The notes under the pieces: generated by a model
What the model saw: the letters and a program-made list of their open reading frames with translations, nothing else
Databases searched by the model: none
What the model was told of the DNA's origin: nothing
Shown: positions 10,349 to 22,203 of the stretch, in pieces
Numbering within the stretch: position 1 is the first letter of the stretch
Layout of the letters: every line of letters begins with the position of its first letter
Source: Cephalotus follicularis
Taxonomy: Eukaryota > Streptophyta > Magnoliopsida > Oxalidales > Cephalotaceae
NCBI GenBank assembly: GCA_001972305.1
Contig: BDDD01002673.1
Location: 1 to 64,000 of the forward strand
Length of the DNA stretch: 64,000 bases
Direction of reading: 5' to 3'
Translations under genes and position numbers: made by a program

Positions 10349-10995
10349 CCCCTACAATTACAGATTAACGAAGCAAGTTGAAACTTGTTGCTGAAGCTTC
10401 TCACTAAAGGCTTCTATCTTAAGGTTGTTATTATGTGTAATGTAATAAAGTCATACACTGTTATGTTATAATTACATTCCTTATATGTAATATATAACTA
10501 GCATTGTACTTGGTAAGCATGTAGTATGTGCTGCATGCGAATACTTTTAAATAATCCAGTATATTGAATGCTTCCACAAAAAGTTTTAAATTTCTTCTTA
10601 TTGGTAAATAATGGATTAACTGTTAATCATGTGTTAAACTAAAAAACGAGGTGTGACACTCTCCGAAGAGACCCTGGTCTGATCAAAGCTTGAAAAGAAA
10701 AATAACAAACACAGAAGAAGGATCCATTACCTAAAACGAAGGCTCCTCCCTTATAGAGCTCCCTCTACACCCTAGTTCTCTCCTTGCTATGCAGACTTCG
10801 ATTTCCAAGCTCCTAAGCTCGGATGCAACTTCTCTAAAAGATAATCAAAATGGTCTGACTCTCTCTCACTTTACCTACGTTCGGAACTTACAATCACTTG
10901 CTGTGAAAAACCTTGCTTGAACTTTGATGTTTCCAATTGGTCTAGAATGTAAGGAGAGTTCTGACTAAACGAAACATCAAGATATATAAAGGAAT

Positions 10996-12907
10996 TGTAA
11001 GGACCCAAATTTCCATTTAAGATATTTTATTATGGTAAATGATTGCTATTGTGTTATTGGCAGATATTTCAAGGGACCCGTAGTATGACCCTACGCTCGG
11101 GGAGTACGGGGGTTCCGCTCTGGTCGACGCTTAGGGCTAAAGAGTCGACGCTTTGGGTAACGGTCGACGCTTTAGATGTAAATGTCGACGCTTTAGGGTC
11201 AGGTAGGTCTGTTGACGTTGACGTTGACGTTGACGAAGACTTAAAAGCGGCGACGCTTTGTAATAAAGCGTCAGCGCTTTAGTCGGGATTGAGGTGAAAA
11301 ACTCGGGTAAAACCCTTAACCGCCGACGCTTAGAGAGAAACCGTCGACGCTTTGGCATTTTCTATAAATAACAGGGTTCAGTAGAAGAAAAATTTGAAGA
11401 AAAAATTTGAGAGAAATAAGAGAAGGAAGAGAGAAAGAGAGAAAGAAGAAAGAAGAGAAGGAAGAGAGGAAGAAAGAAAGAAGGAAAGAAGAGATAAGAG
11501 AATTTTGTTGGGATTTTAACATAGTAATTTCTTCAGTGTGGAGAAAAGAGAAAAGGAGATAAAGCAAAGTAAGGATCCCTAGTATTTCTCTAAAAATACT
11601 TTATGTTAATAATTCCTACTCATTCTTTTAAAGTATTTTATTTTAGTATTCAGCTCAATTTAATTTCACTTTCCCATCGATATGATCGGTATATCCGTCT
11701 GACCGAGTGGAGGAAGTTAATTTTTAATTTAATATTTCAATTAAGCAGTTCTATGCTCGTTGCAACTGTTTACTTTATCAACTCAATTTAATTTAACTTT
11801 CCCATCGATATGATCGGTATATCCATCTGACCGAGTGGAGGAAGTTAATTTTTAATTTAATATTTCAATTCAGCAAATTTATGCTCTATATTTAAATAAT
11901 TTATTTTTATATATCCTTTATAATTATTACGTTCCTGTATTTTAAATTTCTGCCAATATTCGTGGTAAAATGTCTATTTTAAATTTATGTAAATTCTTAA
12001 ATTTTACGTTGAATTGCTGCCAATTTCTTTACGAAAATTCTATACTGCTATTTTAAAATATTTCCATTTGAAATATAAACTCTAGAAAATGTTTTACAAA
12101 ATTGTTTATGGATGCTTTGAGCTGATCACTCGAAGTATCAAGAAATGATTATTTTTACAAATGAGAAAATGCAACATGCTGAGATGAACAACGACTGGAT
12201 TGCGATCCAGGGTGGATTAATCTAGTAAAAGATTAATGTGATTAATATGAGCGGAGAGTGCTCTCGGGCTTGCAATGCTTAGTAATGATAGTAATCGGGG
12301 AGTGCACAATGCCCCGGTGAAGCAAAGGTTCAACAGGGTTATTTACGTTTTTACAACCCCTAAGTATTTATGAAATGTTCTGATTCATGAGATATGATCA
12401 GAAAAGAAATGAATGAATGTGAAATATACTGGTTTTATAAAAATACCAGAAAATAAATTTCAACAATGTTTTATTACGATAATTCTTACTGAGCTATTTT
12501 GGTGCTCACTCCTTTCAATGTTTTTGTTTTCAACTAAAATTTTTCCAGGAAATGATTGAACGAGGAAAGTCGAGCTTTGGTAGGAGCTCATAAATGATAT
12601 TTCAAGAAGGAATTATGTTTCGAATATAGTTTGTGTAATAATTTATGACATTATAAACTAATATTTTTCCGCTGTATTATGTCCTTTAATAGATCCTGTG
12701 AAGATGTAACATGTTGACTATAATTATTATGATGTATGATGATTGAAATAAGAGTACAAAATTTTAAGGTTTAGTATATCAAGTTATTTATAGATAATAG
12801 CATTTAAGTAAGATTGTTAAAGGATTAGATGTTTCACCCCCACGTAACGTACCGGATCCCCGATGTTCGCTTTGAGCATAAAGTAGACTCGGATCGGGGG
12901 CATTACA
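10996..12907 (+). mobile_element. Solo LTR, family L4, target duplication GGAAT
   Basis: Starts TGTAAGGACCCAAATTTCC and ends GGGGGCATTACA (1912 bp). Perfect 5-bp repeats GGAAT flank it at 10991-10995 and 12908-12912. A second, 3'-truncated copy is at 60652-63133. Both share the early block CCTACGCTCGGGG and a GTCGACGC array. A local duplication of about 115-120 bp (two similar stretches at about 11640-11755 and 11780-11880, each with ATCGATATGATCGGTATATCC-like sequence) lies within. No coding sequence. Confidence 0.93.
11123..11348 (+). repeat. Palindrome array in the L4 solo LTR
   Basis: Cores start at 11123, 11144, 11163, 11184, 11211, then GTTGAC repeats head-to-tail at 11211, 11217, 11223 and 11229, then 11249, 11270, 11322 and 11343. 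Main spacings are 19-21 bp with one of 52. Flanks are GCGTCGACGCTT-like. The hexamer run (GTTGAC)4 is unique to this copy. Confidence 0.92.
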
Positions 12908-14658
12908 GGAATGTTATAGGATGCAATAGTCCTCCACCTATAATGACCAGAAGAGCGAGAGAAAATGTGTGTGTAGAGAAATCTGATTTTCGGAGCTCTT
13001 AGCTTTTTGTCTCTATTTCATTTCTCTAAAAACCAGAAAGAGAAACAGTTACAATATTGAAGAATGAAGGGCGCGTATATTTGAGAAGATAATTTGAGTC
13101 TCCAATACTCAACCTCTCTATTCTCACCTGACCAACCGCCATGCTTGATTTGACCAAAACATAAGCGTCATGACGTACACGCCTCCAAGCAAGCTTGCAT
13201 TAAATGCTTCATCATGCCTTCACTAGAAGACAAAAGGAAAGTCTTCCATATACATAGCAATATGGGCATTTCCCAATGTAAGTCTAACACACATTATATA
13301 TATATGGCCCAATATGTTTCTAACACATACTAAATATTTTCTCCAATTACATATCCAATATGTTACAATAACAACACTCAGCCCGAGCTATAGAATTTTG
13401 AGTATGATGCAGTTCTTAGCTAATCAAAATACTTTTCACTTGGTAATACCTCTAGGTACAATCCTTCACCTATCGACATATGCCTCACATATGTCATTCA
13501 CACCAGTGATCAGGCGGGACCCTAAAGCTCAGATTGAAATCCGATAACAACGATTAATTCCCAGAATATCCCTGAGTTTCGGTACGACTATTCCATTAGT
13601 CCCAGACTATCCAAATAGTCCCAAAAAATATCTAATATTTTTCTTTTCGGTTCTGTGGAGTTAATCTCTAAATTAAATTCCACGGTGATCATCCGAATTC
13701 CAATTAACCAATACTTTCTACTACTGTCAGCGTATGTGTAGTGTTTCCCTCAACATGCTTGGCTCCGATCGTGGTCTAGGGTATGCATAAGTGTCACCCT
13801 ATATGAAAGCCGCGATGACTATAAATCTCGTACCACATTACAACTATCGGTGGACCTCCCCAGAAATCTAGTTTCCAATCCACCGGCACCAGGCCAGGTT
13901 TTTCCAAGTCTACAATGGACACATAAAGTATAGAGCCGATCACCATGCCTACAAGTGTGATGATTCCATATTGCGCACTCGCTTACACTAGCACGCAGCT
14001 TCCACATGACCCAAAGACAAGCAGTTTGCCAGCTGACAGAGCTAGATAAGCCAAAAATCAAAGCCATGCAGTCACTACGCAGTGTCAAGCAGCCGCTCCG
14101 GTCTAAGGAATAGCACAGGTCAAGTCTACCTACTAGTCACCTAGTGACTCTACACTACAAAAACATATAGGAATCCTATTGACAGAGGTAGGACTATCCA
14201 TATAGGTTTCCTATGGTGGGTCAAGTTCAGTGAACATGCTCTAAGCATGCACCCCGTATTAGGCCCTTGGCTCTAGCAAAATAGCAATGAGATACTCCAT
14301 CCTCCATTGTTGGGATACGTGCCTAACTACAAAAAGTCTATCCGGTTCAACTATTGCCCAAAGATAGTGAACCTACGATTTGGAACATTTAGTCAAAAGG
14401 GAAAAAGTGAGTCATTCTCATAGCCTCTGTGGCACAACATCCAACCCTTTGACAGGGCACCGTGTGTGCTTATAGTTTATATGTAAATTAAACCGAGACA
14501 ATAAACATTGGTGGGGATACTCACACACAGCATGGCATAACTAAATTGAAATTACACAGGGTAACATTAAATGAATTAAAGATTGTATATATGCGGTGAA
14601 TTGCAATTACAATTAGCCACCTAGTGGCTTGCACGGTCACCCTATATCTAACACTCGG

Positions 14659-14970
14659 GGCACATATAAGCTCTCCTCAGCATCCTCTACCGAGGTAGTA
14701 GACCAGAGATGTTCCATAGCATTCAAAATCATCTTAGGACACATATAAACTCTCCTTGGCCTCCTCTGCTGAGGTAGCAGACCATAGATGTTCCATAGCA
14801 TTCAAAATCATCTTAGGACACATATAAACTCTCATCGACCTCCTCTGCCGAGGTAGCAGACTACAGACCTTCCATAACATTCAAAATCACTTTTGAATAC
14901 ATATGAGCTCTCCTCAGCCTCCTCGACTCAAGGGTGCAAACCACTTACATTTCACAATCATCCATAACCA
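14659..14970. repeat. Tandem repeat, 78-79 bp unit, about four copies
   Basis: Units start at 14659, 14737, 14816 and 14895. Each holds CACATATAARCTCTC, a CCTCnnCTGCCGAGGTAGCAGAC block and CCATARCATTCAAAATCA. The fourth is diverged and partial. A single related block is at about 51190-51260 in an L6 LTR, which hints at shared ancestry of L5 and L6. Confidence 0.9.
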
Positions 14971-15089
14971 TACTATACTGTTCATAGCCATAAAGCATGT
15001 GAAGGTAATACTTCAATCAGTCTGCGCACTCTTGGTGTCGCAGGCAGAGAAGCCGAGATGAAACTGGCCTGGTCATACTGGGCAGATGA

Positions 15090-15290
15090 GGTTATTCAAG
15101 GTCTGCCTGTTTAACCTTCACCTAAATGCTAGTATGTTTAAGACATAAGCAAACTGGGCAGACGAGGTTATTCGAGGTGACGAGGTTATTCGAGGTTTGC
15201 CTGTTTAACCTTCGCCTAAATGCTAGTTTGTTTAATACAAAGGCATGCTAGGCAGACGAGGTCAATCTAGGTAAAAAAGATAAGATAAAT
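15090..15290. repeat. Tandem repeat with GGGCAGACGAGGTTATTCGAGG core
   Basis: Two long units (about 15080-15160 and 15160-15240) repeat GCCTGTTTAACCTTCRCCTA and AAATGCTAGTWTGTTTAA, plus a short duplication of GACGAGGTTATTCGAGGT at about 15159-15197. Confidence 0.8.
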
Positions 15291-15369
15291 ATTAGCCTGG
15301 AGAACCCCCTCCCTTAATGCTCGTCTCCTTAGGACAGGGAATACTGGACAGACGAGGGTGATTAAGAGT

Positions 15370-15760
15370 CATACGGGGACCTCCTGGGCCATTCACAATC
15401 GGCATCCCTTATAGGTCCTTCCCTAAAGTGAGTCCTGTAGAGTTTACCTCCACATACTAGTCTCTTTTAAGACAGTATCCCATAGGTCCAATCAAAGTCG
15501 GTGTCCCTTATAGGTCCATCCCTAAAATGTGTCCCTTATGGCCATTACTCCGAAAATGTTCACGGGGACCTCCTAGGTCCATTCACAATTGGTGTCCATT
15601 TTAGGTCCATCCCTAAAGTGTGTCCCATATGGTTTACCTCTGTGACATTTGCCTCTTTAACACAGTTTCCCATAGGCCCATCACAATCAGTGTCCCTTGT
15701 AGGTCCATCCTTAAATTATGTCCCATATGGTATACATCTGTCAAATTAAGGCAACATGCC
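15370..15760. repeat. Tandem repeat, CATAGGTCCA-type units
   Basis: Repeated blocks hold ACGGGGACCTCCTRGG, TTATAGGTCCATCCCTAAA and TGTCCCATATGGTTTACC, in roughly 95-190 bp units. The same array appears in the right LTR at 19994-20180. Confidence 0.8.
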
Positions 15761-15904
15761 TAGCCTCCATGACTTAGTGGAGATTGGGAGGAGGCTATCT
15801 CGTCAAAGCTCAACAATGTTAAGCATGACCAGAGACCTTATAGGTCTTTAAATTATACAACCTTTAGAGGTCAGAGTATATGATGATTATTAAAGAATTG
15901 TCGC

Positions 15905-16260
15905 TACCTCCGAGGTCTGCCTTCAGACTTGATGTCTAACTTCGAGCTGTGAGCACTTATCTCTATTTCAGACCTTTACCTATGAAGTCTGCCCTCAAGC
16001 GTTGAGGTCAGACTTCAAGTGTTGAGCGCTGATGTCTGCCTCTGACCTCTACCTCAAAGGTTTGCCTTCAAGTACCGAGGTCTGCCTTCAAGTGCTGAGG
16101 TATGCCTTAAAGTACCAAGGTCTGGCTTCGAGTACCAAGGTTTGACATTGAGCATATGAGCTCTGAAGTCTGTCTCTGAGGTTTACCTTACCTTCGGAGC
16201 TCTACCTTCAACTGCTTGAGCTCCGCCTGAGCTTTTGAGCTTTGCCTTACATAGGCTTTG
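15905..16260. repeat. Short tandem repeat, ~20 bp GAGGTCTGCCTTCAAGTACC unit
   Basis: Many diverged 20-23 bp units are present. The right LTR counterpart at 20405-20530 has three near-perfect consecutive 20-bp units. Confidence 0.82.
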
Positions 16261-16934
16261 ATTTCACTCGCTATCTAGGACCAGCCTTTGTCCTCTGCAA
16301 TTGCAAACCACGTCTCATCCATAAACATAAACTCCTTAGACCCATATTTATGGATTCATAAGCGGGGGAGAGAAGAGATTAGGCCGTTATACCTTAAGTC
16401 TCCATTATCTCTTTGATTTGTGTTTTAATCCATCATCCATCAAGTCAATCACCCTAAGTCATGCATCTAGTCCCGATCTAGCAGTTGACGCCAGCACAAA
16501 CCAGCAGTTTATAACAGCATAATTCATCAGTTTATATTAGCAATTCCAACAGTTCATGATAGCAGAATCCAGCCATTCATATCAGCATAATAAGACAGTT
16601 CATCACAGTATAATATGGAAATTCATAGCAGCATAAATAAATCAAGGTAGTAATATATGCATGAGTTCAAAGCATATATGTAGAGCCTACCTTGATAATT
16701 GTCGAGTTACAGATCTGGAAGAACTTTGCTGCCAAAACTTTGATTCGATCCATCCTTCAGGTTCTACACACTGCTGCGAGTCCAAAGACCCCTTCTTGAC
16801 TTGATTCCACCCACTATCAATTTAACTCTCTTTCTATAGGAAGAGTTCTGTCGATGATGAGGACCCGCACACCTTCTCTTCTCGGTCGGACGCCTTGCGT
16901 CTTTGTTGTCTTCGACGCCTCACTACTGGTTCAA

Positions 16935-16935
16935 G

Positions 16936-16969
<34 letters not shown>

Positions 16970-16970
16970 A
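16935..16970 (+). repeat. (CT)n tract in the L5 LTR
   Basis: A CT run, GA in LTR sense, about 230-265 bp from the LTR start. The right copy has it at 24606-24622. Confidence 0.85.
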
Positions 16971-17200
16971 GAATTGAAGGAGTTGAATGAATGTGTGGAT
17001 TAAAAAAAAGCTGAACTGTTTATTTATGGATTTTCTTAGGAGGAGAAATCAAGAACTTGCCCGTGGTCACTTGAACCCACACACTATCCAGAAACTGCTA
17101 AAAGGCCAATATGACAATATCATATGCATGTCACACCATCATATGACACAGTACAATATTACATAGTACTAGCAGTTACATATAAAACTCATGACTTACA

Positions 17201-17214
17201 TCCTCCCCACCTTA
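17201..17214 (-). other. Polypurine tract of the L5 element
   Basis: On the minus strand AAGGTGGGGAGGA immediately precedes the LTR start at 17200. Confidence 0.8.
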
Positions 17215-17269
17215 GATAACTTTCGTCCCGAGATTCCTTAAGGTCAAAACAAATAAGGACACAACATTC

Positions 17270-19990
17270 TCACGTCTTCCTCACGCTCCCATGTAGCTTC
17301 TTCAAGTCCATGGTGCTACCATAATACTTTAACCAATGGAATGTTCTTGTTTCGTAACTTCTTGACTCACGATCAATAATCTGGATAGGTGTCTCTTCAA
17401 AGCTCATATCCGTCCTCAACTCCAATGGCTCAAACTGTAGCACGTGGGAAGGATATGCATGATACTTCCTTAGCATCGACACATGAAACACATTATGCAC
17501 ATCCGATAAGCTGGGCGGTAAGGCAAGCCTATACGTTACTACACGTACTCTCTCAAGGATTTTGAAAGGTCCTATATACCGAGGGGCTAACTTCCCCTTC
17601 TTGCCAAACCTCATGATTCCTTTGATTAGAGAAACTTGGAGGAATACATGATCTCCCACAGAGAACTCCAACTCTCACCGTCGATGATCGGCCTAGCTTT
17701 TTTGTCGACTTTGGTCTGTTATGAGCCTTTCCCTGATAACCTTTGCCTTCTCCATTGTCTGTTGCACAAGCATTTGCCCTATAAGACTCTATTCACCTAT
17801 CTTAAACCAAAAAATTGGGGTTCTGCATTTTTGATCATATAGATATTCGAATGGTGCAATTCTAATACTAGATCATTAACTTTTGTTGTATGAGAACTCT
17901 ACTAATGGCAGATATTCCCAATCCATCACACATGCATGAAGCATGTCCTCTAGAGTTTGGATGGTCTGCTTAGAGTGACCATCTGTCCGGGGATGAAAAG
18001 TTGTGCTGAAACTTAATTGAGTACCAAAAGCTACCTGCAATTTCTTCCTTAATCGTGATGTAAACGGGGGTCCCGGCCAGACACAACGCTGATTGGTACT
18101 CCATGGAGTCTAACAATCTCTGCCACATATAGGGATGCTAACCGTTCAAGAGAATAAGTCATCTTTATCGATAGAAAATGTGCAGATTTGGTAAAGCGAT
18201 AAATGATAACCCATATGGCGTCACGGTTACTGCTTGACCTTGACAACCCTGTGAAAAAATCCATCGTGATGTATTCCCATTTTCACTGTGTAACTGGCAA
18301 TGGCTGAAGCAATGCAGCTGGCCTGTGGTGTTCTACTTTGACTTGCTGACATGTCAAGTAGGAAGAAACGTACTCTCCTATCTCCCTTTTCATGTCATTC
18401 GACCAGTAATTGAGCTTCAAGTCTCTTTAGATCTTGGTACTCCCCAGATGTACTGAGAAACTGGAGCGATGGGCCTATGACAACAGCTCATTCTTCAGAT
18501 CCTTATTTTCAGGAACACAAATTCTGCCTTGGAACCTTATTAATCCATCAACAAGAATTGAGAACTCGAGTTTCAATCCTCCATGAAAATCTAATGCAAA
18601 CTTCAGCAATCCTGCATCAATACCCTGAGCCTCTATGATTCTATCCAATAACCATAGGCGTGCCCGGATCTAAGATATGGTAAAGTAGGCTAATCAGTGA
18701 CTTAAGGCGTCTGCAACCACATTATCCTTGCCTGGATGGTACTATATGTCAGAGTTATAATCATTAAGCAACTCCATTCATCTGTTTTGTCTCATATTCA
18801 GATCCGTTTAGGAGAAGAGATGCTTCAAACTTTTGTGATCTGTGAAAACGTAAAACTTTGTACCATACAGATAATGCCTTCATTTGCGTAGTACAAAGGC
18901 TATCGCTGCCAATTCTAGGTCATGGGTGGGATAATTCTCCTCACGAGGCTTTAATTTTCGTGAGGCATAGGTAATTGCCTTTCAATATGGCATCAAGACA
19001 CATCCCAAACCATTCTCCGATGCATCACTGTACATAACAAAACCTTAGTTGCCCTCAGCAAAGCCAATATCGGCGCATAAATCAATCGGTGTTCCAACTC
19101 CTGGAAAATCCGTTCACAACTACCGTCCCATATAAACATTGTCTTTTTTTGCATCACTCGGGTCAAAGGTGTGGCTATCCGTGAAAATCTCTTGACAAAA
19201 CGGCAGTAATACCCCGCTTATCCCAAGAAACTTCAGACTTCTGTCACGTTTGTCGGTCGTTTCCAGTCTCTCACTGCTTCTATCTTTGCTAGATCTACTA
19301 ATAAACTGGAACTGAAAATAATGTGGCCAAGACAAACCACATCTGACAACCAAAACTCACATTTGCTTAACTTGGAATCCAATCGGTGATCTCTCAAAAC
19401 CTGCAATGGCAAGTGCAAATGCTCTCCGTGCTCCTCCATAGACTTGGAGTAAACAAAGATATCATTGATAAAGACCACAATGAACTGGTCAAGATATGGA
19501 CTAAACACCCTGTTCAACAGGTTTATGAATGTGGAGGGGCATTGGTCACCCCAAACGGTATTACCACAAACTCATAGTGTCCATACCGTGACCTGAAGGT
19601 TGTATTTGGAATATCTTCTACTCAAACTCTGAGATGATGATACCCTGATCTCAAATACAACTTAGAGAATACCGAAGAACCCTTCAACTGATCAAATAAT
19701 TCATCGATATGTGACAACGGGTACTTATTCTTAACCCTATTAAGCTACCGATAATCGGTACACATCCGGAGGGATCCGTCCTTTTTCTTCACAAATAACA
19801 CAGGTGCTCCCCAAGGGGAAATACACGGTCTGATGAAACCTTTTTTGAACAACTCCTGTGGTCAAACCTTCAATTCTTTCAGTTCATGAGGGGCCATAAG
19901 ATAAGGAGTTCTTGATATAGGTGCTGTCCCTGGAAGCAGATCAATCACAAACTCTGTACCCCTCTCTGGAGGTAAGGATGTCAACTCCAA
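17270..19990 (-). pseudogene. Decayed Ty3/gypsy pol lacking gag and protease (L5 element)
   Basis: Reading down the minus strand: the RT begins abruptly near 19990 (FVIDLLPG, then [23 protein letters not shown]-like), with the catalytic box reading FIND instead of YxDD. RNase H is at about 19080-18700 ([35 protein letters not shown]). The HHCC region is at about 18520-18370 and the integrase core at about 18300-18000 ([15 protein letters not shown], so the second Asp context survives). The C-terminal GPYF-type domain is at 17671-17270 ([29 protein letters not shown]). Many stops and frameshifts occur. Gag and protease are missing: RT sequence runs straight into LTR tandem repeats at about 19985, an internal deletion. 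Confidence 0.92.
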
Positions 19991-20860
19991 GAATGTTCAC
20001 GGGGACCTCCTAGGTCCATTCACAATCAGTGCCCCTTGTAGGTCCATCCCTAAAGTTTGTCCTATAGGGTTTACATTCATGGCATTAGTCTCTTTGAGAC
20101 AGTGTCCCATAGGTCCATCACAATCGGTTTCCATTTTAGGTCCATCCTTAAAGTGTGTCCCATAGGGTATACATCTGTCAGACTAAGGCAACATCCATAA
20201 CCTCCACAACTTAGTGGAGATTGGGAGTAGGCTATCTCGTCAAAGCTCTACAATGTTAAGCACGATCAGAGACCTTATAGGTCTTTAAATTATACAACCT
20301 TTATAGGTTAGAGTATATGTGGATTATTAAAGCAGTGTCTCTACCTCCGAGGCCTGCCTTCATACTTGATGTCTAACTTCAAGCTTTGACCTCTTATCTC
20401 TATTTCAGACCTCTACCTCTGAGGTCTGCCTTCAAGTACCGAGGTCTACCTTCAAGTACCGAGGTCTAACTTCAAGTACCGAGGTTTGACTTCAAGCTTT
20501 TGAGCTCTGAAGTCTGACTCTGAGGTCTACCTTAACTTTAAAGCTCTGCTTTCAACTGCCAAAGCTCTGCCTTAGCTTCTAAGCTCTGCGTTACATAGGC
20601 TTCAATTTCTCTCACTATCTAGGACCACCCTTTGTCCTCTGTGATTTCAAACCAAGTCTCATCTATAAACTTAAAGTCCTTAGACCCATATTTATGGATT
20701 CATAAACAGCGGAGAGAAGAGATTATGTAATGCCCCGAATAACAATAAGAATAATAATAATAACTAAAAAAAAAAGAGAGCTTGGATGTTTTCTAGAAAT
20801 GCCTGGCTTTTAAGAAAAGAGAGGGTTGGGATGTGAGAGAGAGAGAGAAAACCAGAGAGT

Positions 20861-20861
<1 letters not shown>

Positions 20862-20901
<40 letters not shown>
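20862..20901 (+). repeat. (GA)n microsatellite in the L6 LTR
   Basis: A nearly pure 40-base GA run lies about 136-175 bp from the LTR start. The proline- or serine-rich open frames here are low-complexity artefacts. Confidence 0.95.
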
Positions 20902-20903
<2 letters not shown>

Positions 20904-22048
20904 AAAGAAGATGAAGGCACCAGAGAAGATGAAGGTGACAGACTAGAGAGAAAGGCGTGCGGGTCCTCCACCACCAACGGTAACCTCTCCTTCTCTTCTC
21001 TTTCTTCTTTTCTTTTTTTTCCTCCCCCTGTCGTTCTGTCATCTCTATCGTGAGTTTCCACCATCGGTAATCATCGCGGGTGGGGTCAGTCTTCGCCTAG
21101 AAGATCTTGTACACCTATTTTGATGATGGCTGGGGCCTATTTTGGCCAGAATCGGCCTGAATCAGTTACCAAGTCTACTAAATGAGTTTAGCTTGTTGTC
21201 ACCTATGGCTGGCATTTGGCGCCGAGTCATGGCGAGTTTCGGTCACCAATAGGTTGATTGAAGGTTTTTGAGGCCGGATATGGCGTGACAGGAGCTCGAG
21301 CGACCTGGTAAAAGCTCCGGCGAGGCGAACCCATGCTGATTCTTTGTAAGTCTCGGGTCTAGATGCCTAGAACCATAGGTTTTATGGCGTTTTTGTGAAG
21401 TGGCAAGAGTTGTTGAAGTCTGACGAGTCAACTCAGTGAGTTAGGCTCACTGCCGGTTGTGTCCATGCGATTCACGGCGAGTCTCCGGCAGCGTTGTGAG
21501 GTCGGCCAATTTGGAGCCTATTGGTGGTGCGGCCGGAGCCCCAGTGTGTTAGCCAGAATCTGGTCGAAGCTCCGGTGGCGACCGTGATTGATTCCTGTGT
21601 GTAGAGTGTAACGAAATTGTATTGTATACGCATGTGAAGAGATTGGCCAAGGATAGGAGGTTCCCAAGCTCAATTGTCACCTTAACAGGTAGGTTATACT
21701 ATTTTTCCTGCATTCATGCATTTTGAACAGATTGTATGGATTGATATGACAGTTAATTGATGATTGTGTCCTAATGGATATTACGGTTATGCATGATGGA
21801 TGATTTCATATCTTAAGGAACTGTGTACGGGTATACGGACGGGACGGAGAATTGAGAGAAGTTGAATTCTGCCTTCTCTTAATTCATGGGTTATGAAAAT
21901 GGATTTTAATGGTTTTTGAAATTGGTTTTGAGTTTCAATTTATGTTTGGAGTTTATAGCTTCTTTAGAACTGAATTGTAAACTGAGTTGAAGCTGATTTT
22001 CATATGGTTTCTTGAACCGCTAATGAACTATCCATTTGTTGACAAACT

Positions 22049-22203
22049 GTCGACGCCTTGGGAATGATCAGTTGACGCTTTGTGTTGATTAGTCAACGCT
22101 CGTGTCCAATTGATCGATGCTTATGCATTGTAAATGGTTATGCGTCGACGCTTAAGGCATAATGCCTTAACCGTCGACGCCTAGTGTAAAGACATCGACG
22201 CTT
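22049..22203 (+). repeat. Palindrome array in the L6 solo LTR
   Basis: About eight units such as CTGTCGACGCCTTG, CAGTTGACGCTTTG, GCGTCGACGCTTAAG and CCGTCGACGCCTAG, spaced about 20 bp in the first half. Confidence 0.88.

Larger units (their letters stand above)
4720..10658 (+). mobile_element. 3' LTR of the L2 gypsy element, split by a solo LTR
   Basis: The LTR starts TGTAGTAACCAC after the polypurine tract and ends GAGGTGTGACA at 10658. It is interrupted by an L3 solo LTR at 5165-8586. Without the insert and one 5-bp duplication it is about 2512 bp. The inner block around 9960-10170 (ending ACATGTGACACCC) matches the solo LTR at 38673-41263, so both belong to one family. It carries GTCGAC-type arrays in cluster a (4911-5164 plus 8587-8601) and cluster b (9169-9451), and a TTAGCT/GGCTAA hairpin at 10324-10348. 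Confidence 0.88.
10659..14570. repeat. Unclassified dispersed repeat, interrupted by a solo LTR
   Basis: Outside the L4 insertion this stretch (10659-10995 and 12908-14570) has no credible gene. The part around 14060-14240 matches the reverse strand of 54650-54810: the block holding ATAGGAATCCTATTGA and TAGGTTTCCTATGGTGGGTC is shared. So it is a second copy of a repeat family in opposite orientation. It looks like a non-coding LTR or leader of another retroelement (TA-rich TATA-like stretch near 13285-13305), but I cannot classify it. The left edge abuts the L2 LTR and the right edge a truncated L5 LTR. Confidence 0.55.
14571..17200 (-). mobile_element. 3' LTR of the L5 gypsy element (left-truncated), built of tandem repeats
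   Basis: On the minus strand it begins TGTAAGTCATGAG at 17200, directly after a polypurine tract, and runs leftwards. The part 15545-17200 matches the right-hand LTR (19987-20725 plus 24053-24854). It is filled with several tiers of tandem repeats, annotated separately. The left end is not a clean TG end and no target duplication is visible, so the true boundary was lost. The coordinate 14571 is approximate. Confidence 0.72.

Noticed and set aside
13819-14088. 89-residue minus-strand frame as a host gene
   Set aside because: It lies in a dispersed repeat also present near 54700, with no conserved motif.
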